Assembly: GCA_903863195.1 (NCBI GenBank)
Contig: CAIPAY010000133.1
Span: forward strand, 1-64,000
Direction of reading: 5' to 3'
Length of the DNA: 64,000 bases
Source of the DNA: an uncultured Holophagaceae bacterium
GTDB lineage: Bacteria > Acidobacteriota > Holophagae > Holophagales > Holophagaceae
Made by a program: the position numbers and the translations under genes. Every line of letters begins with the position of its first letter. The stretch's first letter is position 1. The notes below the pieces were generated by a model. That model had not been told where the DNA came from and did no database searches. It saw nothing but the letters and a program-made list of their open reading frames with translations. Positions 18,520-27,983 of the stretch are shown in pieces.

Positions 18520-19620
18520 CTAGCGGTCGATCTCGCCGAGCACGATGTCCAGGGTCCCGATCGCGGCGACAATGTCGGCGATCAGGCCACCCTCGGCCAT
18601 CTTGGGCAGGGACTGGAGGTTGATGAAGCCGGGCGCCCGGACGTGGAAGCGGTAGGGATTGATGGAGCCCTTCTCGCCGACGAGGTAGTAGCCGATCTCA
18701 CCCTTGGGGGCTTCGGTGGCGTGGTAGACCTCGTTGACCTCAGGCTTGAGGATCTTGGGGATCTTGGCCATGACGGGCCCTTCGGGCAGGCCGTCGAGGC
18801 ACTGCTGGATGATGCGGGCGCTCTGCCGCATCTCCGCCATGCGCACCAGGTAACGGGCGTAGGTGTCGGCCGCGGTCTGGGTGGGCACCTCGAAGTCCAT
18901 CTCGGCGTAGGCGGCGTAGGGGAAGGCCTTGCGGATGTCGTAGGGTACGCCGGCGGCCCGCAGCACGGGACCGGTGACCCCCAGGGCGATGGCATCCTCG
19001 GCGCTGAGCATGGCCACGCCGACGGTGCGTTTCTTCCAGATGCGGTTCTCGCTGAGCAGGTTCTCGTATTCCTCGAGGCAGGTGGGGAACTTGGCCAGGA
19101 ACTTCCGGGCCATCTTCTCGAAGCCCGGGGGCAGGTCCTCGCGCAAGCCGCCGATGCGGAAGGCCGTGGTGGTGAGGCGGGAGCCGCAGAAGGCCTCGTT
19201 CATGTCGAGGATGTCTTCGCGCTCACGGAAGGCGTAGAGGAAGACCGTCATTGCGCCGATGTCCAGGGCGTGGGTCGCGAGCCAGATCAGGTGCGATGCC
19301 AGGCGGTTGAACTCGTTCAGAAGCGTGCGGATGTACTGGGCGCGCCGGGGCACGGTGATGCCGAACAGCTTCTCGTTGGCCTCGGCCCAGCCGAGGTTGT
19401 TGGCCACGGCAGAGCAGTAGTCCATGCGATCGGTCCAGACCTGGCCCTGGAAGAAGGTCTGGTTCTCGCAGATCTTCTCAACGCCCCGGTGGAGGTAGCC
19501 GATGACCGGCTTGCAGTGGGTGATGGTCTCGCCGTCGAGCCGCAGCTTCACCCGGAGCACGCCGTGCGTGGACGGGTGCTGCGGGCCCAGGTTGATCTCC
19601 ATTTCCTCGTTCTTGAACAT
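18520..19620 (-). CDS. nuoD: NADH-quinone oxidoreductase subunit D
   Basis: INLGPQHPSTHGVLRVKLRLDGE; GYLHRGVEKICEN; C-terminal GTLDIVLGEIDR. Confidence 0.96.
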   Translation of the reverse strand: MFKNEEMEINLGPQHPSTHGVLRVKLRLDGETITHCKPVIGYLHRGVEKICENQTFFQGQVWTDRMDYCSAVANNLGWAEANEKLFGITVPRRAQYIRTLLNEFNRLASHLIWLATHALDIGAMTVFLYAFREREDILDMNEAFCGSRLTTTAFRIGGLREDLPPGFEKMARKFLAKFPTCLEEYENLLSENRIWKKRTVGVAMLSAEDAIALGVTGPVLRAAGVPYDIRKAFPYAAYAEMDFEVPTQTAADTYARYLVRMAEMRQSARIIQQCLDGLPEGPVMAKIPKILKPEVNEVYHATEAPKGEIGYYLVGEKGSINPYRFHVRAPGFINLQSLPKMAEGGLIADIVAAIGTLDIVLGEIDR

Positions 19621-19623
19621 GGA

Positions 19624-20502
19624 TCACTCCGCCTTGGGCTGCTTGAGGTTGATTCCAAGCTGACCGGCCTTCTGGAGGGCGATGCGCTCGATCATGCCGC
19701 CCCGGTCTTCCCGGAAGGCGATGTCGCGCTGACCCCAGCCCACCACGGGGTAGTCCTTGCGCAGGGCGTGACCCTCCCAGTCGTCGGGGCACAGGATGCG
19801 GGTCATGTCCGGGTGGTTCGCAAACGAGATGCCGAGCATGTCGAAGATCTCGCGCTCCATCCAGTTGGCGCTGGGATAGACGGAGCAGGCGCTCTCAGGT
19901 ACGAAGCCCTCGGGCACGAGGATCCGGAGCCGCAGACGCTTCCGGCGGCTGATGCTGGTCAGGTGGTAGACCACGCTGTAGGTGAAGTCGGCGGCCGCGG
20001 GGTAATGGGTGGCCGACTGGTCCGCAAGCATCTCGTAGCGGAGTCCCTCATGGTCCCGGCAGAGCAGCAGGGCCTCGTGGAGGGCGCCCTTCTCCAGCTG
20101 GCAGGTGAGCTCCCCGGCCTGCTCGAAGATCTCCTCGACCTTGGCGCCGAGCAGCTCCTGGAGCAGCAGCAGGTCGGCATCCTTCGCCTCCTGAGGCCAG
20201 GGGGTCTTCAGGTCGTTGTCATCCTTGCGGGGCACGGGGCGGACCGGGGGCTTGGGGGCGTCCTTCCCGTCGGCCTCGGCCTTGGCCTTGGCGGTTTCGT
20301 AGTCGGCCTGCATCTTCTTCCACTTGGCCTCGTCGGCCTCGGCGGCGGCCTGCACTTCGGCCAGGTAGGTGCGGTAGCTCGGCAGGGGCACCGTCTTGGG
20401 CATCACCACCTGCCGCTGGGGCGAGGCGGCGTAGTCGTAGACATAGGGTCCCGCAGGGGCCTCCGGCACGTCGGGGGCCTGGGGGATGATCGGTTCCGTC
20501 AT
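19624..20502 (-). CDS. nuoC: NADH-quinone oxidoreductase subunit C with long N-terminal extension
   Basis: YHLTSISRRKRLRLRILVPE...NWMEREIFDMLGISFANHPDMTRILCPDDWEGHALRKDYP. Confidence 0.93.
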   Translation of the reverse strand: MTEPIIPQAPDVPEAPAGPYVYDYAASPQRQVVMPKTVPLPSYRTYLAEVQAAAEADEAKWKKMQADYETAKAKAEADGKDAPKPPVRPVPRKDDNDLKTPWPQEAKDADLLLLQELLGAKVEEIFEQAGELTCQLEKGALHEALLLCRDHEGLRYEMLADQSATHYPAAADFTYSVVYHLTSISRRKRLRLRILVPEGFVPESACSVYPSANWMEREIFDMLGISFANHPDMTRILCPDDWEGHALRKDYPVVGWGQRDIAFREDRGGMIERIALQKAGQLGINLKQPKAE

Positions 20503-21011
20503 CAGCCGACCTCCTCGAAGATGTCCTTGTACCGGTCAGCCAGGCTGCTGGTCATGATCTTGTCCTGCAGCTTCATGAACCCGTAGATGAGCGACTCGGG
20601 CCGGGGGGGGCAGCCGGGAATGAAGACGTCGACGGGGATGATCTTGTCCACGCCCTGGATGGTGTGGTACGAGTCGAAGGGACCGCCGGCAGTGGCGCAG
20701 GAGCCCATGGCGATCACCCACTTGGGCTCGGGCATCTGGTCGTAGAGGGTCTTGATCACCGGGGCCATCTTGTAGGTGACGGTGCCGGCAATGATCATCA
20801 GGTCCGCCTGGCGGGGGGTGGCGCGGAAGATGCCGGCCCCGAAGCGGTCAAAGTCGAAGCGGCTGGCGCCGGCAGCCATCATCTCGATGGCGCAGCAGGC
20901 CAGGCCGAAGGTCACGGGCCACACGCTGGTGGCGCGGGACCAGTTCATGACCTTCTCAACCTTGGTGGTGATGAGGATCTGCTCGAAGGCGGAGGGCTGC
21001 ATTACTCCCAT
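20502..21011 (-). CDS. nuoB: NADH-quinone oxidoreductase subunit B
   Basis: [24 protein letters not shown]...[14 protein letters not shown]...[17 protein letters not shown]. Confidence 0.95.
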   Translation of the reverse strand: MGVMQPSAFEQILITTKVEKVMNWSRATSVWPVTFGLACCAIEMMAAGASRFDFDRFGAGIFRATPRQADLMIIAGTVTYKMAPVIKTLYDQMPEPKWVIAMGSCATAGGPFDSYHTIQGVDKIIPVDVFIPGCPPRPESLIYGFMKLQDKIMTSSLADRYKDIFEEVG

Positions 21012-21376
21012 GTGAGGGCTCCCTTGGACCAGATGTAGCCGTAGCCGAACAGCAGCAGGAAGAGGAAGAGGCCGAACTCGATGAAGCCGAAGACCGCCAG
21101 TTCCTTCATCTGGATCGCCCAGGGCATGAGGAACACCGTTTCCACGTCGAACACGAGGAACATCACGGCCACCAGGTAGTAGCGCACCGAGAACTTGGAC
21201 CTCGCCTCGGACGTGGGCGTGACGCCGCACTCATAGGACGAGTATTTCGCCGCGCTTGGCCAGTTGGGCCGCAGCAGCCAAGACAAATTCCAGATGATGA
21301 TTGGCAGGGCCACTGCTACCAGTATCAGCAGCAGGATGGACGCGTACCCACGCATGGAGCCTCCAGGACCAGTCAT
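21002..21376 (-). CDS. nuoA: NADH-quinone oxidoreductase subunit A
   Basis: [44 protein letters not shown]. Confidence 0.95.
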   Translation of the reverse strand: MTGPGGSMRGYASILLLILVAVALPIIIWNLSWLLRPNWPSAAKYSSYECGVTPTSEARSKFSVRYYLVAVMFLVFDVETVFLMPWAIQMKELAVFGFIEFGLFLFLLLFGYGYIWSKGALTWE

Positions 21377-21489
21377 TGTGGAGCCTCGGTCCCACTAAGG
21401 TCAACGCTCGAAGCCAACCCGACCGTCCTTTGTGACCCATGCCCTATTCTCAGCCATCGTCCCGGCCCCCGATCCGGTAGGATGCTTCC

Positions 21490-23121
21490 ATGTCCGTGCC
21501 GAACCCTCCGAGCCCCGCCGATTCCGCCGAGGCAGCCGATCGCGCCTTGACCGACTACAAGCCGGCCAAGGAGCTCTACCCCACCCTCGACCTCACCCGC
21601 GAGCCGGTGGACTTCGCGCTGTTCCAGGCCCTGCCCCTCGACCTGATGTTCAAGCACCACTTCGTGCCGGTGCAGGAGCGGGACGGCGCCCTCTGGCTGG
21701 CCATGGCCGACCCCCTGGATATTCCCACCCAGGACATGCTGCGCCAAAGCCTCAAGCGGCCCCTGCGCTTCGCCGGCGCCCCCCTGGCCCAGATCCAGGA
21801 AGTGCTCAAGAAGTCTGAGAGCGGCCAGAAAGTCATGGACGAGGCCGGCGAGGCCCTCAAGGTCCAGGTGCTCCGCGAGGAGGACTGGGACGACGAGGTC
21901 CTGGACCTCGAGCGCCTGACCGACAAAGACGAGGCCCCCATCGTCCGCCTGGTGGACACCACCATCTTCAACGCCCTCCAGCGCCGCGCCTCCGATATCC
22001 ACCTCGAGACCACGGCCACGGGCTTCCAGATCAAGTACCGCATCGACGGCAGCCTCTACTCCGCCGCGGACCCCATCGACCGGCGCTTCGCCTCGCCCAT
22101 CATCAGCCGCATCAAGGTCATGTCCGAGCTGGACATCGCCGAGAAGCGGAAGCCCCAGGACGGCCGCTTCAAGCTCAAGGTGCGGGGCCGGGCCATCGAC
22201 TTCCGCGTCAGCATCATGCCCACCATCCACGGCGAGGACGCGGTCATCCGCATCCTCGACAAGGAGAACCTCACCGAGGAATTCCAGTCTCTGACGCTGG
22301 AAATCCTTGGTTTTTCTGACCACGAACTGAAGCGGCTTCGCCGTTTCGCCCACGAGCCATATGGGATGTTCCTGGTGACGGGCCCCACTGGCTCGGGCAA
22401 GACCACGACCCTCTACGCGGTGCTCAGCGAGATCCGGACGCCCGAGGACAAGATCATCACCATCGAGGACCCGGTTGAGTATCAGCTCGAAGGCGTCACC
22501 CAGATCCCCGTCAACGAAAAGAAGGGCCTGACCTTCGCCCTGGGCCTGCGGTCCATCCTCCGCCACGACCCCGACAAGATCCTGGTGGGTGAGATTCGCG
22601 ACCCTGAGACCGCCCAGATAGCCATCCAGTCCGCGCTGACGGGCCACCTGGTGTTCACCACGGTCCACGCCAACAACGTCCTGGATGTGCTGGGCCGCTT
22701 CCAGCACATGGGCGTCGAGGTCTACAACTTCGTCTCGTCCCTGAACTGCATCCTGGCCCAGCGGCTCATCCGCGTCCTCTGTCCCAAGTGCAAGCGGCCG
22801 GCCCCCCCGCCGACGGCCCAGGAGCTGGAGGAGAATGACGTCGACGCAGCCTGGCTGAGTGGTGCCAAGCTGTTCGACCGCGTGGGCTGCGTGGACTGCC
22901 ACGGCACGGGGTTCCGCGGCCGCCAGGCCATCATCGAGTTCATGGGCCTCAACGACGAGCTCCGCGAGCTGCTCATCCAGCGCGCTCCGGTCCGCGAGGT
23001 CAAGGCCGCGGCCCGGCGCGGGGGCATGCAGTTCCTGCGGGACAGCGCCCTCGAGAAGGTGCGGCTGGGTCTCACCACCTTCGCCGAGATCAACAAGGTC
23101 ACCTTCCGCGACGGCGCCTGA
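21490..23121 (+). CDS. GspE/PilB-family type II secretion/type IV pilus assembly ATPase
   Basis: Walker A GPTGSGKTTTLYAVL, Asp box, Walker B ILVGEIRDPETAQIAIQSALTGHLVFTTVHANN; CPKC..CVDCHGTGF zinc motif. Confidence 0.92.
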   Translation: MSVPNPPSPADSAEAADRALTDYKPAKELYPTLDLTREPVDFALFQALPLDLMFKHHFVPVQERDGALWLAMADPLDIPTQDMLRQSLKRPLRFAGAPLAQIQEVLKKSESGQKVMDEAGEALKVQVLREEDWDDEVLDLERLTDKDEAPIVRLVDTTIFNALQRRASDIHLETTATGFQIKYRIDGSLYSAADPIDRRFASPIISRIKVMSELDIAEKRKPQDGRFKLKVRGRAIDFRVSIMPTIHGEDAVIRILDKENLTEEFQSLTLEILGFSDHELKRLRRFAHEPYGMFLVTGPTGSGKTTTLYAVLSEIRTPEDKIITIEDPVEYQLEGVTQIPVNEKKGLTFALGLRSILRHDPDKILVGEIRDPETAQIAIQSALTGHLVFTTVHANNVLDVLGRFQHMGVEVYNFVSSLNCILAQRLIRVLCPKCKRPAPPPTAQELEENDVDAAWLSGAKLFDRVGCVDCHGTGFRGRQAIIEFMGLNDELRELLIQRAPVREVKAAARRGGMQFLRDSALEKVRLGLTTFAEINKVTFRDGA

Positions 23122-23128
23122 TCAGGCG
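23115..23128. repeat. 14-bp perfect palindrome CGCCTGATCAGGCG containing both stop codons of convergent genes
   Basis: Direct sequence; TGA of the + gene (23119-23121) and TCA (=TGA) of the - gene (23122-23124) are adjacent. Confidence 0.9.
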
Positions 23129-25980
23129 TCCTTGCCCCGCAGTATCCCATCCAGATGCGCCTTCAGCTCCTCCAGGCTGAAGGGCTTCGCCAGGATGCTG
23201 GCCGCAGGGGTGCCCGCCACCAGCTCGGCGGCCTGCGGGGTGGCCCGACCCGTGGCCAGGACCACCGGCAGCTCTGCCCGCAGCTGGCGCAGCAGGGGCA
23301 GTGTCCCCGCTCCTCCCAGGCCCGGCATGTTCAGGTCCAGGATCACCAGGTCAAAGGGCGCTCCGGTCTCCAGCAGCGCCAGGGCCGCCTCTCCCGAATC
23401 GACGGCCTCCGGCGCGTGCCCCAGGGTCTCCAGCAAGGTGCAGAGGCTCAGCTGCAGCAGGTCATCGTCATCCACCACCAGCACCCGCAGCGGCTCGGCG
23501 TTGGGTGAAGACAGCGCGGCCACGGGGTCGGAGTCCAGCTCCCGCGCCGCCGCCGGCAGCTGGATCGTGATGCAGGTGCCCACACCCTCGGTGCTGTGCA
23601 GGGCCAGGTGCCCGCGATGGGATTTCACGGTGCCATAGACGATCGAGAGTCCCAGCCCCGTGCCCTTGCCCTGGGGCTTGGTGGTGAAGAACGGGTCCAT
23701 GGCCCTGGCCATCACCTCCGGCGGCATCCCCAGGCCTGAGTCCTGGATCTCCAGCTCTACCAGCGTGGGCCCGGCGTTCCGGGTACGCAGCGCGAGGGTG
23801 CCACCCTCGGGCATGGCATCCACCGCGTTCACGCAGAGGTTCATCAGGGCGTGACCCAGTGCGGCGGGATCCCCCAGGACCGGGGCCAGGCCCGGGTCGA
23901 GCTCCATCTCGAGGCAGACCCGCTGCAGGGTGGTGTGCTCCAGCAGGGCCGTCTGCTCCCGCACGACCTCGTTCAGGTTGACGAGCCGCTCCTCAGTGAT
24001 GCCCTGCCGGGCGAAGCCCAGCAGCCCCTGCACCAGCGTCCGGCCCCGGAGACAGGCCTTGGTGATGGTCTCCATGCTGCGCTGCTGGGAGGAGCCCTGG
24101 GGCGCCAGGGTCTCCTGGATCGAGGACAGGGCCATGATGGCCCCCAGCACGTTGTTCATGTCATGGGCCACGCCGCCGGCGAGGCTGCCGAGGCTCTCCA
24201 TCTTCTGGGCCCGCTGGAACTGGTGCTCCAGCTCCAGCCGCTCATGCTCGAGCCGCTTCCGGTCGGTCATGTCCCGGACATAGGCCACGAACTGTCCAGT
24301 GTCCGGCAGGTGGGTGGCAGAGACCTCCACGGGCAGGGTCGTGCCATCCCTCCGCCGGTGGACGGACTCGAAGATGTCCGAGCCCTTCTGGAGGATCAGC
24401 GCGAAGTGGGCCCGGGTTTCCGCCTGGCTCTCCACCGCCTCCAGGTCACCCGGGGTCTTGCCCAGGAGCTCTTCCCGGCTGTATCCCAGCATGAGGCAGG
24501 CCGCGTCGTTGACCTCGAGGATCCGGCCCTGGGCGTCCAGCAGCCAGACCGCGTCCATGGCTGTGCGCAGCATGCTGAGGTGCTGGGCCTGGCTGGCGAA
24601 AAGCGCGGCCTCCGCCTGCTTGCGCTTGGAGATGTCCACGAAGGACACCAGCACCCGCCCCCAGGTGTCCTCGAAGCCCGGCTGGATCCGCACGCTGGTG
24701 TCCAGCACCAGAGACCTGCCCTCTAGGTCGGCGAGCGGCACCTCGCCCCGGAAGAACCCGCCACCCTCCGCCAGGGTCAGGATCTCCTCCCGGAACAGCT
24801 CCAGGGACTCGGGCGTGAAGAAGGCCGGCAGCCTGGGCGCCCCCGCCTCCCGCACGAGGATGCCCAGTGCCTGGGCGCTGGCCTGGTTGACCGCCAGGAT
24901 GCGGACCAGGCCCGCCAGCGCCGCCACCTGTTCGGGGTGGGCCTCCAGATAGGCACGCAGGTCGCTGCCGTGCGCCTCGCGCAGACGGTCCAGGGCCTGC
25001 TTGAGGTCGGAAAAGTCCTCTTCGGAGATGCCGATGGGGGCATGGTCGAAGAGGGCGCGGTAGCGGCCCTCGCTGCCGAGGAGCTCCTGCTCGGTGCGCT
25101 TCTTCTCCGCGACCTCCCAGGCCAGGTCCGCGAACTGCTGGACCGTCTCCACATCCCTCGGACCGTAGGGGTCGGGCTTGTTGCCCACCCCCAGCAACGC
25201 GACGATGCGCCCCCCGCGCAGCACGGGCACCACCAGCTCCCGAAGCACCTGCGCATGACCCTCCGGCAGACCCTTGCGATGGGGGAGGCTGGGATAGTCA
25301 TTGTGGATGACCGGCACCCCCTGCCGGACCGCGTCCACCCAGACTCCGGCCTGACTCACCGGGTAGTGGAGGCCGTGGCCCTCGGCCCTGCAGAAGTCCC
25401 GGCCCGTGCGGGTGCTCCAGGCCTGGAGAGTCAGGGTCTCCTGGTCCGGGTCCATGAAGTGGTAGAAGCCGATGCAGCTGCCCGTCAGGAGCTCGGCCTC
25501 GTCCAGGGTGGCCCGCAGGATGGCCTCCAGCGTGGCCGTGGCGGCCAGATCCCCGATGCGGGTCCGAGCCGCCAGGATGGCCTGGGCATAGTAAGCCTCC
25601 GTGCGATCCTCGAAGGTCATCAACAGGCCGCCCTCGGCCAGGGGCGTCGTCGAAACCTCCAGCCAGGCATGGACCCCATCCTCCCAGCCCAGCCCGACCA
25701 TGGCCCGCGCCGGAGCGCCCTGGTCCAGGCTCTGGGTGCCGGGGAAGTCCTCCGAGGCCAGCGCCGTCCCTCCCACGGCCAGCAGACGGCAGTCCGTCCG
25801 GAACAGCCCTTGGCTCAGGAGGCCGCTCCGGTCCTGCCGAAGCAGGCGCTGGGCCACGCCATTGGCCTCGATCACCCGGCCGGTGTCGTCCAGGAGCACG
25901 ATCCCCTGGGGCAGCGCCTCCAGCAACGGATCCCACTCCTGCCGAGCAGGAGACCTGGGGTTCTGGACCGGTTCAGACAT
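23122..25980 (-). CDS. Hybrid PAS/GAF sensor histidine kinase with C-terminal receiver
   Basis: GGVAHDMNNVLGAIMAL (H box), GLGMPPEVMARAMDPFFTTKPQGKGTGLGLSIV, receiver LRVLVVDDDDLLQLSL...LVILDLNMPGLGG. Confidence 0.92.
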   Translation of the reverse strand: MSEPVQNPRSPARQEWDPLLEALPQGIVLLDDTGRVIEANGVAQRLLRQDRSGLLSQGLFRTDCRLLAVGGTALASEDFPGTQSLDQGAPARAMVGLGWEDGVHAWLEVSTTPLAEGGLLMTFEDRTEAYYAQAILAARTRIGDLAATATLEAILRATLDEAELLTGSCIGFYHFMDPDQETLTLQAWSTRTGRDFCRAEGHGLHYPVSQAGVWVDAVRQGVPVIHNDYPSLPHRKGLPEGHAQVLRELVVPVLRGGRIVALLGVGNKPDPYGPRDVETVQQFADLAWEVAEKKRTEQELLGSEGRYRALFDHAPIGISEEDFSDLKQALDRLREAHGSDLRAYLEAHPEQVAALAGLVRILAVNQASAQALGILVREAGAPRLPAFFTPESLELFREEILTLAEGGGFFRGEVPLADLEGRSLVLDTSVRIQPGFEDTWGRVLVSFVDISKRKQAEAALFASQAQHLSMLRTAMDAVWLLDAQGRILEVNDAACLMLGYSREELLGKTPGDLEAVESQAETRAHFALILQKGSDIFESVHRRRDGTTLPVEVSATHLPDTGQFVAYVRDMTDRKRLEHERLELEHQFQRAQKMESLGSLAGGVAHDMNNVLGAIMALSSIQETLAPQGSSQQRSMETITKACLRGRTLVQGLLGFARQGITEERLVNLNEVVREQTALLEHTTLQRVCLEMELDPGLAPVLGDPAALGHALMNLCVNAVDAMPEGGTLALRTRNAGPTLVELEIQDSGLGMPPEVMARAMDPFFTTKPQGKGTGLGLSIVYGTVKSHRGHLALHSTEGVGTCITIQLPAAARELDSDPVAALSSPNAEPLRVLVVDDDDLLQLSLCTLLETLGHAPEAVDSGEAALALLETGAPFDLVILDLNMPGLGGAGTLPLLRQLRAELPVVLATGRATPQAAELVAGTPAASILAKPFSLEELKAHLDGILRGKDA

Positions 25981-26052
25981 GGGACACGTGGAGGAACTCC
26001 TGCCCCCCTCCTATCGGATCAGGTGACCTCTTGATGAATTTAGCGCGCCGGT

Positions 26053-26092
26053 CGTAACAAAACCCGACGCGGCCGCGTGGGGTTTTGTTACG
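26053..26092. repeat. 40-bp palindrome (20-bp arms, one mismatch) between ABC exporter and histidine kinase genes
   Basis: CGTAACAAAACCCGACGCGG / CCGCGTGGGGTTTTGTTACG. Confidence 0.9.
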
Positions 26093-26102
26093 GCCTCTAA
26101 GA

Positions 26103-27854
26103 CTAGACCCCCCGGACCAGCTCTCGCTCCAGGCTCTGCAGTTTCCGCAGCCGGGCGAAGAGCCCCGGCTGGGCGGCCAGGGCTTCCGGCGTGCCCAGCT
26201 GCACCGTGCGGCCCTCCTCCAGCACCAGCACCCGGGCGCAGGTCTCGGCCACGAACACGCGGTGGGTGGCCACCAGCAGGGTGGACTTCCCCAGGAAGCC
26301 GCGCAGATTCTCCAAGATGCGGCTCTCGGTCTCGGCGTCCACCGCGGAGAGAGCGTCGTCCAGCAGGAGCAGGCGGGGGCGGCGGAGCAGGGCCCGGGCC
26401 AGGGCCGTGCGCTGGCGCTCGCCGCCGCTGAGGACCACGCCCCGCTCGCCGACCACGGTGTCCAGGCCGTCAGGAAGCCGGCGGATCAGGTCGTCCATGG
26501 CCACCACCCGGGCGATCTCCCAGAGTTCATCTTCCGTGGCCTCGGGCCGGCCCATGGCCAGGTTGACCCGCAGGGTGTCCGAGAACAGGAAGGCGTCCTG
26601 GGGCACCCAGCCCAGCCCCGCCCAGTGGCGGCGCAGGTTGGCATCGGTCAGGGGCTCGCCGTCCACCCGCATCCGGCCGGACTGGGGCTCGCGGAGCCCC
26701 GCCAGGACCTGCAGCAGCAGGGTCTTGCCGGAGCCGATGCCGCCCACCACCGCGAGGCTGTCACCCGGTGCCAGGCTGAGGTCCAGAGGTCCGAGGCCCC
26801 GGCCCGTCTCGAAGCGGTGGGTGACGCCCTCCAGCGCCAGGGAGGCGGGAGTCTCGGGCAGGGTGATGGGCTCCGCCGGCGGCAGGGGCCGCTCGGGGCT
26901 GTGCAGCAGGTAGTCCAGGCGCTCCTGCCCCGCCCGGGCCCGCTGGAAGAGGTTGGCAGACCAGCCCAGGCTCATCACCGGCCACGCCAGGGCCACCAGG
27001 AACCCGGTGAAGGCCGTGAGGTCACCCAGGGTCAGGGTGCCCTGCACCACCAGGGCACCGCCGTAGGCCACCAGCACCAGCGCCGAGGCGCCGCTCATGA
27101 AAGCGGACAGGGGGGCGTAGGCGCTGAAGATCACGGACTGCTTCATGCTCAGGGACGCGTGGCGCCGGCTGAGCGTGTCGAACTGCGCCACCCGGGCATC
27201 TTCCAACCCGAAGGCCTGCACGACCCGCTCGCCGCTGATGGTCTCGTGGCTGAAGGTGGACAGGGCCGCGAAGGCGAGCTGCAGCTTCTGCTGCACCAGG
27301 TGGCTCCACTTGCCGATCACGTAGAAGCCCATGGCCAGGAAGGAGAAGGGCAGCATCACCGCCAGGGTGAGCCGCCAGTTGGTGTGGAACATCAGGCCCA
27401 GGGTCACAGGCAGGATGGACAGCACCTGCAGGAAGCTCATGAGGCCGGGGCCGGTGGCCATGCGCACCGTGCCCACGTCGTCCCCGACGCGGCTCATCAG
27501 GTCGCCCACCCGCTGCCGCTCGTAGAAGGCGAAGGGCCGGGCCAGCAGGAACCCGTAGAGGGACTCGCGCTGCTCCCGCTCCACCTCGCGGCTGAGGCCG
27601 ATCAGCGTGTTGCGCATGAGGTAGCGCCCGATGCCTGCGATGGCCGTGAAGGCCAGCATCCAGGCCAGGTAGACCCGGGAGCCATGCCAGTCCTGGTGCT
27701 CCAGGGCGTTCACCGCCCGGCCGGACCAGTAGGGCACCACCGAAGCCGCCACGCTGCACCACACCGTGGCCAGCAGGCCCCAGTGGAGGGTGCGCCGATG
27801 GCGGGCCATCAGAGGCCACCACCACCACAGCTTCGACTTCGAAAGATCCGCCAA
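26103..27854 (-). CDS. ABC transporter, fused permease and ATP-binding protein (exporter type)
   Basis: TM domain, Walker A VVGGIGSGKTLLLQ, signature VVLSGGERQRTALARALLRRPRLLLLDDALSAVDAETE. A TTG at 27854 with upstream GGGGGAGGA is the likely start; the ORF to 27989 overlaps the divergent gene. Confidence 0.88.
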   Translation of the reverse strand: MADLSKSKLWWWWPLMARHRRTLHWGLLATVWCSVAASVVPYWSGRAVNALEHQDWHGSRVYLAWMLAFTAIAGIGRYLMRNTLIGLSREVEREQRESLYGFLLARPFAFYERQRVGDLMSRVGDDVGTVRMATGPGLMSFLQVLSILPVTLGLMFHTNWRLTLAVMLPFSFLAMGFYVIGKWSHLVQQKLQLAFAALSTFSHETISGERVVQAFGLEDARVAQFDTLSRRHASLSMKQSVIFSAYAPLSAFMSGASALVLVAYGGALVVQGTLTLGDLTAFTGFLVALAWPVMSLGWSANLFQRARAGQERLDYLLHSPERPLPPAEPITLPETPASLALEGVTHRFETGRGLGPLDLSLAPGDSLAVVGGIGSGKTLLLQVLAGLREPQSGRMRVDGEPLTDANLRRHWAGLGWVPQDAFLFSDTLRVNLAMGRPEATEDELWEIARVVAMDDLIRRLPDGLDTVVGERGVVLSGGERQRTALARALLRRPRLLLLDDALSAVDAETESRILENLRGFLGKSTLLVATHRVFVAETCARVLVLEEGRTVQLGTPEALAAQPGLFARLRKLQSLERELVRGV

Positions 27855-27983
27855 CGGGTCCTCCCCCCCGTAATCAGAGTAGCAACACCGATCCGCCCCT
27901 GCCGACAGATCTGGACAGGGCTCGATCGGCCTTTCCCCGGCACGCCCTCGGGCGCATCTTCGAGGATCTCCCCGGAGCCTGTC

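Noticed and set aside
18286-20586. 766-aa + strand ORF antisense to nuoH/nuoD/nuoC
   Set aside because: Antisense shadow of conserved nuo genes.
21373-22902. 509-aa - strand ORF opposite the GspE-like ATPase
   Set aside because: Shadow ORF; Walker motifs are on the + strand.
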